This document shows, in pieces, positions 13,701-23,435 of a DNA stretch of 64,000 nt. The DNA is from Siderastrea radians. Its lineage: Eukaryota; Cnidaria; Anthozoa; Scleractinia; Rhizangiidae. Positions within the stretch are counted from its first letter, which is position 1. Every line of letters starts with the position of its first letter. Location: contig OZ024896.1 in assembly GCA_964017195.1 (NCBI GenBank), positions 5,007,487-5,071,486 on the forward strand, given 5' to 3'. The notes beneath the pieces were generated by a model that did no database searches, was not told the origin of the DNA, and saw only the letters and a list, made by a program, of their open reading frames with translations. Made by a program: the position numbers and the translations under genes.

Positions 13701-15478
13701 TAGTGTACTGACAAGGGAAATTCATTTCACATTAAGGTATAGATTTAAGTGCCATAAACGATTCCAGTCTAAATCCATTGTGTTCGATATTAAAATTGTC
13801 TAACTTAATTCGTTTACTCTCTCTAAACTACCCTTATACTACTAATAATAGCCTGCATACACGGCCTCATGCGGAGCTGACAACTATCAAGCAGCGCTTT
13901 TGCAATTTAGTAAATTTATCCCTAAGAATCAAATAAACTCTTGTGTCTACTAAAAATCGCTGTGGGTTTTGATCTTCGGGTAAGGGCCGTGCGAAGGGGT
14001 AAGGGCATATGAAGTACGCATTATGCACAGCATAAACAATTACAACATGTTCTTTTATCAATGACAATAGCTCGAACAAGGATAAACATTGCTTACCTTT
14101 ATAACGAGCTGTTATCTGCGACCTTGCGAATGAATATACAGCACAATTCGATGCTAAACTCGATTTTTTCTTAATATCTGAAACGTAAACGCACAACAAA
14201 TGTGAGCAGCTGACAGAAGAATGAATGGCGCAGTTACGTTGACAAACGTGGCTTGTTAACTTTGGCTTAGACCACATCCGAAATGTAATTGTTTTGGCTT
14301 TCAGACGGCTTATCCTTGAAATGTGAAGCATCAATTTCCTTCGTCTCACCTCAGATGTCCAAATGGCGACCCGTGTGATTCTCTGTCGCAGAAAACTCCC
14401 AGGCGCGACTTGCTCGCATTTGTTTCTGTCACCTCGATCCCATATGAGAACTTGCTCGAATGTGCCACTCTGCACAAGTCAAGAGTGTTTGCATAACAAA
14501 AGGTTCATGGGAATATTTTGTCATAATGAATTGAGAAAAGCGCCATAAAAGAACTGATTAACGGGGCACTGCAAGAAATCATTAACTCGAGCAAGACACC
14601 ATTCCCAGTCTGAAATGAACAACGTGCGGTGTGCCATTACCAAACCAATTCGCGTCTATTTTTCCAAATTTTCTGCTCACTTCGCAAGCTTTATATTTCA
14701 GGGGAACAGGTTAAAAGTTGCCGCTTTGTTCTCAAAGTAAGAATTCACACTTAGCTCAGTTTTTGTTAGCATAACTGAACTTTAATTTCAGTGCGTAGCA
14801 ACGTAGCCTTCAACACGGCTGTAAACAAGCATTGTACACAGATAAAATGAAGTCTGTTGTGTAAGTCAAAGTTCAATTAAACACAGGCTTACCTGTGATA
14901 GATTCCTCTGTGACCAGGCGGTCTTTATCTTTGTTTTTGTATTAAAACTCAGCAGAACTGTTTGCAAATCCTTAGGAATGCAATTCAATTCTGTTTTCGT
15001 GTGAACGGCGGCTTTTCTAACACAACATGGCTGACCCCGCAGACGATGTATATTTCAGTGCAGAGCGGCGTGAAATTCAATGACCCGTGAAGTGTGATTG
15101 GCGAGTCGAGTGGCGAATGCGTGACAATAACACTTCATTCCCGTGACAAGAAAATTTTATTATTGAGAAAGTATAGACCAATATACACTGGGCTGTGCAT
15201 AGGCAAAGAAGTTCAGGTATGGCCAGTACGAAATAGGCTTCTTGTTCGTCACAAGGTCACAATGGATGACTCGGATCAGCCGAGGGATCTGTTTTCTTTG
15301 CACAATCGTTTCCTGAAAAATTAGGGAGAAGCTAGAAGGTCGAGGAAGGATAAAGGGCCAAGGGTCAAGGATCGATTCAGGAAAATTGTGAGCGGCAGGA
15401 AGTTTCAAAACGTATATCCAATAAATGACTGCTCTAGTTTCGTAGCCCTTGGGCAGAAATAAGATATCACACGGTATA
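10022..15478. other. Upstream region of the KANK gene, no supported gene
   Basis: The KANK 5' untranslated exon(s) and promoter should lie here; a possible acceptor for the coding exon is visible near 10088. A GTA/TAG trinucleotide run sits at 10678-10720 and a single decayed copy of the 106-bp repeat at 13415-13490. Two open stretches look faintly gene-like but have no homologue I recognise: a 202-codon minus-strand frame at 13867-14475 and a short plus-strand frame at 14363-14548 whose start is rich in Arg and Ser with no acidic residues. Confidence 0.5.
10664..10720 (+). repeat. ATT and TAG trinucleotide microsatellite
   Basis: A short ATT-rich stretch followed by about thirteen GTA/TAG units. 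Simple repeat with no coding signal. Confidence 0.9.
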
Positions 15479-16371
15479 CATTACTTGCAAAAAATTTCGG
15501 ACGATTTTAATTTCGGACAAAAATAGTGTCCGAAAATAAAACCGTCCGAAATTTTTAAGCGTCCGAAATTTTAAGCGTGAGAAATTTTTACAGTACAGTA
15601 CAAAACTTGAAAGTACTTTCTTGGGCGACGCCATTACGTATTCAAGGCCAGTATACATGATATAGCTAAAATTCATAAAGATTTTATGAAGGACAAAAAC
15701 ATAGATAAATTCCGTTTTGCAGTTGCTATTTCAATCTTCGATCCAAGCCCAGTTTTATGATTATTGCGATTATTGCATTGCCAGTGCCAGTGGTGGTAGT
15801 CCTCTTCTGCTTCATCATCAATCAGCACAATTAAAAGGCCCTCTTCATTGTCACTAGCGTGTGGTTCTTCTTCATCTGTAGCTGTTGGTGACTGAGGTGA
15901 TTGATCAAGAAGCTCATAGTTCTTTTGAATAAGTTCTTTGAGACGAAGAAGAAGAACTGCTTGCTGTCGTCGATTTTAAACGGAGCTCGGAGGACTATCT
16001 GAAGCCCTCCCGTTGCAATTGGAGAAGGTCCATACTTTTCATCCTCAACAGTTGCATCGATACTGCAGAACTCTACCGAACTCTCTAAGTTGAGACACTG
16101 CTTGAAAATGACAAAAGCTTCATTGAATTTGTGTTTTTCCCCTCGGTGTATCGGTAAAACCTTGAGGGTGCAGTAAAACTATCATTTTCACAGTTTTTAC
16201 TTTAATATAATTCATGTTTTGTAGGCGTAAATTTACTTTAGGCATGTTTCAGCAAACTGTCCGAAATTTTTGTCCGAAATTTGTCCGAAATGAGAGAAAA
16301 AGTGTCCGAAAATTAAACGTCCGAAATAAAACGTCCGAATTTTTAACGTCCGAAATTTTTTGCAAGTAATG
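15479..16371. mobile_element. Terminal-inverted-repeat element with TTTCGGAC subterminal repeats
   Basis: Ends begin CATTACTTGCAAAAAATTTC and are exact inverted repeats flanked by TA on both sides. Inside each end, five to seven copies of TTTCGGAC or its complement GTCCGAAA are arranged as subterminal repeats, the pattern used by many transposases as binding sites. The 400-bp interior holds broken minus-strand open frames but no transposase I recognise. A decayed fragment with the same motifs lies at about 58725-59130. Confidence 0.75.
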
Positions 16372-18047
16372 TATTTCAGGTGGCTCCCTAGAGTTTCTAC
16401 AAAAGTGACTATAGAAACTGGCAAGAGTTACAAAAGAAACCCTAGTTCTGTTATCTTGCAATATTTGTTCCTGAGATTTGCCAGTAAGGTTACCAACATG
16501 ATTACACTTATTTTCCAGTTTTTCCTTCTCAGGCAGAGGTCGTTGTCATGGCAACAAAACGTCTAAAGAATGACGGATATTTTACATAAGGTCATTGCCC
16601 CGAAATAAAATTTAACATAGGATTTTTTTCAAACTTTCACAAGTTATTATCTATCGTGCAATGTTTTGAAATATAAATAAAAAGAATAGGTCCCCATGTC
16701 CGTTCACGAGATATCATCGTCTCAAGTTACCCCATAATTCCATACAATTTCCCCTAACGAACACATGTTTATTTGATCAGTTTACGCTACTTTCCGTAGG
16801 AAAAGGAAGCACATGATTAAAGCAAATCTTGAAACAATGTACTAGATGTAAAATATCGGTAACAAGGAACAATTTACTAGAAGTTTTATGGCAGATGTTC
16901 GAAGCATCAGACGAAATTGACTTAAAACCTTACGCGCGTGTTCTCGAGGTCGTGATTTCATCTCTGTGAGTAACGCGTTTCTAGTAATAATTTTTTTGTC
17001 AAACATGTGATTTTTTTCTAAGTCTTTGAACAAAAAGAGGATGAATGGTAGGTCAAAAATATTTAGAAAAAAAGATAGGTCCCCATGCTTGTTTAAGAGT
17101 AAATAACTATTCTTTTCTCTGGTGAGCTTAGCCTCATAGGAAACCTATTACTCCCTGGACGTGCGCGCGCTGTGAGCGCGCGCTAATGACGGAACAAATC
17201 GTGCGCAGTAAGGCCCAGTTCAGACGCCGTACCTCTCATGTGCCGTACCAAATACATTTTTGCTCCTAGGTCGTATTAAGCGGCAAGCTTTACCGTTCCC
17301 TGAGATTTTGGTTTGCCTAATTGAAATATATCGAAAAAAACTCATTTGGACACCGTACAACTGCCAAAATACTACGTACTACTTGGTACGGTACATGAGA
17401 GGTACGGCGTCTGAACTGGGCCTAAGGCCGCGTAATGCAATACAGGGGAATGACCTTAATTCATCTTTATTCTTTAATAAGACGTTTGCTGAAAAACTTC
17501 AGCAGGAAAATTAAAACTAATGTCTATTGTTTTCACTCATTTGTATTCAAACCATGACGAAACAGTCACTTTATGCCTGATAATGATGGTAGAACCACCG
17601 AGACGTCTGACAGCATTAGTTTTAATTATTCTTTAATATTTTGATTTTCCCTCGGTGAAATTTTTTTAAACTTTCCTGTCTTGTGAAAGTAATTTTTACT
17701 AACATTTTGCAGGAGAAAAAAATGAGGTCGTTCAGACGGTTTCACCGATATCACGTGATTTCTTATTTTTAACCATTTTAAAAACTGAATTGGTCTGACA
17801 GAATTTTTCCAAAAAATAGTTTGTGGCAGGTAGCGTTAGTATCTCAAAATGTGCAAATTTTACAAAAATTCACCGAAGGAAACGCGAGAAAATTCACAGT
17901 TAACTTTGCTTTTTTTTGGCTATGCTGACGTTATAAAATGTCAGGAAAAACTTACAATTTCATGTGAGCGCGCGCACATTACTACAGCTCACATCATCAG
18001 CGCGCGCGCGGTCATAAAACTATAGGGAGCCACTAACTGTGTTACTT
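16372..18047. other. Intergenic stretch without a gene
   Basis: Apart from the MITE at 17212-17422 and two short GCGCGC-rich palindromic patches near 17165-17190 and 17965-18010, nothing gene-like is visible on either strand. Open frames are short and lack conserved motifs. Confidence 0.6.
17212..17422. mobile_element. PIF/Harbinger-like MITE
   Basis: A 211-bp element with terminal inverted repeats GGCCCAGTTCAGACGCCGTA and TAA on both sides (17209-17211 and 17423-17425). A 3-bp TAA duplication with GGCC-type ends is typical of the PIF/Harbinger superfamily. There is no coding capacity, so it would need a transposase supplied elsewhere. Confidence 0.8.
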
Positions 18048-18236
18048 AAGCAATAGACCGCATTTTCTATTGGTTTACTGGTGTAATAAACCCACGCGGG
18101 ATGTTGGGAGAACACGAGAAAAGCTTGTAAATCACGAGCCGCAGGCGAGTGATTTACAAGCTTTTCGAGTGTTCTCCCAACATCCCAAGTGGGTTTATTA
18201 CACCAGTAAACCAATAGAAAATGCGGTCTATTGCTT
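18048..18236. mobile_element. Long-hairpin foldback MITE
   Basis: Two arms of about 88 bp, beginning AAGCAATAGACCGCATTTTC, are almost perfect inverted repeats around a centre of about 13 bp. The whole element would fold into one hairpin. Arm identity is high, with only a few mismatches, so the copy is probably young. It lies just downstream of the recombinase gene. Confidence 0.85.
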
Positions 18237-18536
18237 TTATGAAATAACTAGAAAAAAGACAAAGTTTTGAGTTCAGAAAGTATGTTTTTAATGGTGATCA
18301 AGTTGCGTCTTCTCTTAACAATCATCATGTGACGCGTGTTAACCAATCATGATAAGCGATATAGTAAACCGTAGCTCTGAGAATGGGCATCGAAGAAAGA
18401 ATCAGCCGCCGATTAACCAGAAAAAGTACCAGGGAATTTACATGTCAACTTTAACAGCGAAATCCTTCACAAAATTCTGTGAAAGGTAAAATACTTCCTG
18501 AAGTTCAATTCAGGGGAAAGAAAAGTAATCATCCTT

Positions 18537-20216
18537 TCATCGATTGAAAGTGATGTGCACGTTTCCAATCGTGCAAGAATTGAACATTTGGCGGTAAGCA
18601 GAGCTTGTGTTCACCGTGTTTTGTTGAGTTGCTGAGATGGTGTTGTTCAAAGGAACTGGCAGCTGTTGTAGAGGAGGCCTTTCGCACCCAACGATCTGAT
18701 TTTGACGCTGTTCAGCTGCCCGTATGGTTTCGTTGTCTCCAAGTGCGGAGGCGAGGACATCGCTGCATTTACGAAGCTGATTTGCCGACGGCATGCTGTG
18801 GTAGCTTTTCAGGCTGGATTCGTTGCGGTGACCTGATATGGCCATGATTTCTCTGTTTGTCAAGCCAGCAGTCGACCACAAGGTTATTGCTGTCGCCCTT
18901 ACGGAATGGTTTGTGTAAACACGGGACAGACCTGCGGCGGAGCTGATGTCTTTCATCATTGTTGAAAGCTTGTTGATGCCCAGTGGTCGATTTTCATACC
19001 AAATCTTGTCAGAAGGTCGCCAATTTCTTTTCGGATACTGGAACAGCGCCTCGCACTGTGGATTCAGCTTGGAAAGAAAAAGTTCCAAAGCGGAATATCC
19101 ATCGGTTGGACTGTTGGTTTTGTACATGCGGCCGTTCTTCTCGTAACTTTCCACGTCAGAAACTCCACCTGGGTGGTTCTTGGTCGTCTCATCGTGCGAC
19201 ATAGTGGCAAAAAGGCCGCCATTCGCATCTTCGCCAAACACAAAACTGCTTTTCTTTAAACGTCGCTGGCCCTCAAAACCACGGCGGCACCAATACAAAG
19301 AAATGTGGAACCAAACATTTCTAAGTAGAGACAGGGGCTGGGTAAGTGAAAGAATTTCACCGTTTTTGAGCTTTTCCAGGTCTTCTTGCTCGATAGCTGG
19401 TTTATGAGTAGTGTGTTGTAAGCCATCTTTCTTCAGTTGCTTTATTTTGGCATCCAACATTTGGTTTGATAATACAAACCGGGAATCTTTGTTGAAGGAA
19501 ATCCCACGGTTGTTTGGAGGCGTATTGAGAAATCGTTCAATGCCATTTCTCAGAGATAAAAGTGTCGCCCGGCTGTAATTTTCTCCGTTGCGGTTTCGTG
19601 CCTCGGCGTAAAATTGGCGCAGGTTTTCATCTAATTCCTGGATTGACATTTCTGCCAATGTTATTCCAAGTTGTTTTTGCTTACTCCACTCTACAGTAAA
19701 CAAAGCATAAAGTGGAAATTAGCGGAGAATTTTGTGATATAAAGTTTAATCCAAACAAATGAGAATTTTACAGTTTATTTTAGTTTTAAAGTTTCGCACG
19801 GCCATTGTTTTTTAATGTTTACGCGGCAACACCTTCGTGTGACTTTCATTATAAATTAGACAAGTTGTAAATTTAAGAGTAGAAAATCTGTCCTGTTCGT
19901 TTTGTTTTCCGCGAAATGTTGTTCAGATATTATGTTGAATGAAAATAAGTTCCGTTTATTAAGACCAACCTGTAAAAACTGAAACCGCCCACTGTGTTGC
20001 TTGTTTGGTCTTTGCGGCTTGTGAGTTGTTTACCATGTCGTCGAGTTGTTGCGTTTCCATTTCCGCAAATCTTCTCTTTTTATGATTTATGTTGGAGCCT
20101 TCTTGGTTACTGCTTTCAACGTTTTCGTTGTTAGACTCGGGGACTTCGGATGAAACTGGCAGTCCAAACGCCAACATAATATTGAAGTTCGGCAGTTCTT
20201 CGTCTGTGCCGGCCAT
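18537..20216 (-). CDS. Crypton-type tyrosine recombinase, two exons
   Basis: Exon 1 is 19970-20216 and exon 2 is 18537-19690; donor and acceptor are consensus and the phases match (phase 1), giving 466 residues. The N-terminal 65 residues are acidic and low in conservation. The junction reads QWAVSVFT-EWSKQKQLG, then LRQFYAEARNRNG and YSRATLLSLRNGIERFL, the SAM-like core-binding domain of the Crypton-derived family that also gave the C-terminal domains of ZMYM2, QRICH1, KCTD1 and KIAA1958. The catalytic part shows an Arg in YWCRRGFEGQ, HSVR (H-x-x-R, 18898-18909) and GHRNESSLKSYH with the nucleophile Tyr at 18801-18803. All expected catalytic residues are therefore present. No BTB or MYM zinc finger is fused. 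It could be an active Crypton or a domesticated gene; the absence of visible terminal structures and the intron do not settle this. Confidence 0.85.
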
Positions 20217-21497
20217 TTTTGTCGGACAGGAGAATTTCTCAGTTCCTTACAGTTTTCTATGAGTTTACCGGAATAATAGTCAATAGGTTTTCGACCAATA
20301 AGAACGCGCGTAGTATCTCAGTTATTTTATAAAAAGTATTTGACACAGCGCATCAAAAGTAATCACAAAAGTAATCACACGGCAACACAAGGTGGTAAGG
20401 TAAAAAAAAAACAAACAAACAAAGGTTAAGTTGCACGCGAACCAAGGAGGCTTATCCCGGCCGGAGCTTATCCGGTTTTTTGTAGCATGAAGCAACTGGG
20501 AGTATTGCTACTTACCCCCCCCCCCCCCCGCCACTTCAGATCTGCAGTCCAACGCGCTAACCACCACACCACCGCGCCCCCATAAGGTGGTAGATATAAA
20601 AAAAATATCACAATGTGTCACAAGGCATAAGCAATGTACGTACAAATATGGCTCAGTTTTCTCTTCGAGTAAAGATACCTCGTGTGACAGTATAATCTTG
20701 ATATTAAAAACTTAAGCGGACGTAGAAACACAAAATTCGAGTTAACGAAAGTTCGAGGTATCGGGGCTCTAGACTGCGAACAGTCCATCTTTCTGCTGAG
20801 GGATAATCGGGCGAGATTTATTATTTTTTCTTCCCACTCGACTATACCCGACCAGATGGAGGGACTGCTGGAAGTCTTTTGCGGGTTAGAATAATTTATT
20901 ACATTGAAGCAGGGGAAGTTGAGTTAATAGAGTTTCAGGTATCGATATTCGTTTTCATTTCACTCAGTCTCCTGCTGATTTTTGTCGATAATTGTATGAC
21001 GTAGTTGAGGCCTTATGTGCTACGTGGCAACAAAGACTTGGGTAAGGTGAAGGCTGTAAACTGTGAGGAAGACCTATGAAGGCAGGGTGCGGCTGGATAA
21101 AGTGAGTCAAAAGGAGTTGCGATCCTAGATAGAATGCTTAACAGTTTATAAATCTTATGGGGACTGAGCCGGGGGGGGGGGTATTTTCAGAACCATAAAA
21201 TGGCTCCAGGCGCCTGTTTTAGTGCCCATTATACCCAAGAAAAAAGACGAGTAGCGAAAGGCGAGAAACCTTGTTTCTCCAAAAGGAACTACCAAAATAC
21301 CCTTTAAATCACCAGAAGGATTTTCGAGTCATAACAGCTACGACCCTATACAGCAAAACAGTTTTGAAATATGTTTCAGGAAAAAAGCACTTCGAATGTC
21401 TGCTAGTTTAGGGGAACAATATGGGATCCTGTTTAGTGCCCATCCCCCCTCCCCCCTCCAAAAAAAAAAAAAAAAACGAGTAATCAAAGTGAATAAT
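20217..21497. other. Intergenic stretch with SINE fragment, no gene
   Basis: Contains the likely promoter of the recombinase gene next to 20217, a C-homopolymer with a tRNA-like SINE fragment around 20514-20582, a G-homopolymer at about 21172 and a poly-A tract at about 21461. No convincing open frame. Confidence 0.55.
20530..20582 (-). mobile_element. tRNA-derived SINE head fragment
   Basis: Read on the minus strand, the sequence begins GGGGCGCGGTGGTGTGGTGG and continues with TTAGCGCGTTGGACTGCAG, a tRNA 5' half with an intact-looking A box. The B box is lost into a homopolymer tract. It is therefore a SINE or pseudo-tRNA fragment and not a functional tRNA gene. Confidence 0.6.
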
Positions 21498-22620
21498 GTT
21501 GACATAATATTCGCTAAAAGGTAAAATGATGTATATACAAGGCTAAAAAAGATAAAAAGGGGGGTACAAACAATTAAAAGGAACCAAACGTTTTCGAGAA
21601 GTATGTCATCATCAGGGTTAAAAGGCCGTTCGTGATTTGCATGGTTTTTATACTCGGGTTATTCCCGAAGGGAACAACTGGGCAACATAGCAATTAACTT
21701 GTTTGTTCAACTCCTCGACCGCTTAAACAATTATCATCCTGACATCAAGTTCACTGTTGAAGAAAACCCTGATCACTTTCTGGACACTGCGTTCAGCTAC
21801 GGCAACGACGGTTTTGACTGTAAAGTCTACAAAAAACCGGGGAAATTACCCACACACTGGTCATCAGAAGTACCAACCAAATGGAAGAGAAATTGCATTA
21901 CAGGAGCCCTACACAGAGCCAAAAACATCTCCACAAATCTTGATCGCGACATAAAAGAAACCAAGACCACTTTCTCAAATGCTGGCTACCCCAAGAAGTT
22001 TGTATCCTGCACCATCGACAATTTCATATCGAACAATTCATCTGAAGATGAACCCTTAATCCCGCATTTTCTCTTCGAAGAACGGAAAAAGATTTGCATC
22101 AAACTCCCCTACTGCAAGAAGAATGAAATCGCAAGCAAAACGTTTATTTCAAAACTGAAGTCCTTCACTAATTTCAAGTATATTTTCATCATTCTGTGGC
22201 AAACTAGACAAATAAAAAGCCTATTCAGCCTCAAGGATAAAAACCTTCACAAGTCCCATGTTATTTACGAAGGAGAATGCTCATGCAGAGAAAACTATGT
22301 AGGTGAAACAATGCGAAATTTTGAAGTGCGAATAACTGAACACTCAAATATCTGCCACACCTCGGAACCAGCACGTCACCTTTTGGAAAACCCAAGTCAC
22401 TCATTCCAGTAGAGAGTCCTTTGTTCAGCAAGATCTTATTTTAAGAGAAAGATCATCGAGGGCCTAATTATCCAACAAAGGAGCCCAACTTTGAACAAAC
22501 AAGTTAATTGCTATGTTGCGCAGTTGTGAGTAAGCCTTTTAACCCTGATGATGACATGTCGTTTGGTTCCTTTTAATTGTTTATACCCCCCTTTTTATCT
22601 TTTTTAGCCTTGTATATACA
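21498..22620 (+). mobile_element. Truncated Penelope-like retroelement with inverted terminal repeats
   Basis: A coding core on the plus strand is bracketed by inverted repeats of about 90 bp (21531-21625 and 22530-22620), outside which a 14-bp direct repeat, TCAAAGTGAATAAT, lies at 21484-21497 and 22621-22634. That is consistent with a target-site duplication. Penelope-like elements often end in inverted or partial terminal repeats. The reverse transcriptase palm and fingers are missing, so this copy is dead. Confidence 0.75.
21699..22412 (+). pseudogene. Penelope-like element ORF: RT C-terminus plus GIY-YIG endonuclease, 5' truncated
   Basis: An open frame of about 237 codons. The first part (HFLDTAFSYGNDGFDCKVYK, followed by HRAKNIST and FSNAGYPKKFV) matches the thumb and connector that follow the reverse transcriptase core in Penelope-like elements. 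The last part (YEGECSCRENYVGETMRNFE followed by VRITEH) is the GIY-YIG endonuclease with the Cys-x-Cys insertion and the conserved Arg and His. The catalytic YxDD part of the reverse transcriptase is absent upstream. The frame starts without a convincing initiation context and is best read as a 5'-truncated remnant. Confidence 0.8.
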
Positions 22621-23435
22621 TCAAAGTGAATAATATTTCGGGTTAGTTTGTTACCCAAACTAAGATGTCGATTAAGGACGTTTTATTCGTCAAAAGACCA
22701 TTCAATTTCCCACTGTCTACTCTCTAGTCTCCTCCTCACTTAAAATGAAATCAAAATACAAATATGTCTGCGACAGAAGACTTCTAGATCTTGTCTTGTT
22801 GGGCTCTGAAATTGATCCAAACACTCGGCGCACATGTTTTTTTTTTTTTTTTTTGGCTTTTGAGAGTTGAACAGCACAATGGCGACTTGGGATGCGCGTT
22901 ATTTCCGGCGCTTGGCAAAGGGCGCACGTTTTGCGCGCTTGGTACACTAACAGAGTGTTTTCGTTTCATGTTGTTATTGGTTCATTCCGTTGTCTTTGAT
23001 TTGATTACTTTAGCTTCCGTTTTACATTCCTTAAAAAAATTAAATAATCCGGCGACAAACGAAATAAAGCAGTATTAGCCATTTAAAATGGATTGCTATC
23101 AAAACTCGGGTCAAAACCTCTCTCTTCAGTTCCTTTAAATATAATTTAATTTAAAAATTTGACCATATAACAATAATTTGAACGCGGGTTGACATTTGCA
23201 TTGGTTATCAGTCGTTTCAATCAGTGACTTTGAATTCAAAGCTAAGCTGTTAAATCTTCAATATATTCTTTGGCTCAAACAGGGTCGGACTGTCCTAATA
23301 TTTCATCTCCATGCAGTTACTGATCTCCATAAGTCTTCCGTTGTTTCTTCCTATTCACTTCTAAAGACAAAGTTGGCGGTATTTAGTGAGGATCAGTTAT
23401 ATTACAACTTCAAGTTCAAATGGAGCATTCAGTTG
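22621..23435. other. Region downstream of FAF1
   Basis: Between the Penelope-like relic and the FAF1 stop codon. It contains a T-homopolymer at about 22837-22854 and probably the FAF1 3' untranslated region and polyadenylation site on the minus strand. No coding region is supported. Confidence 0.5.
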
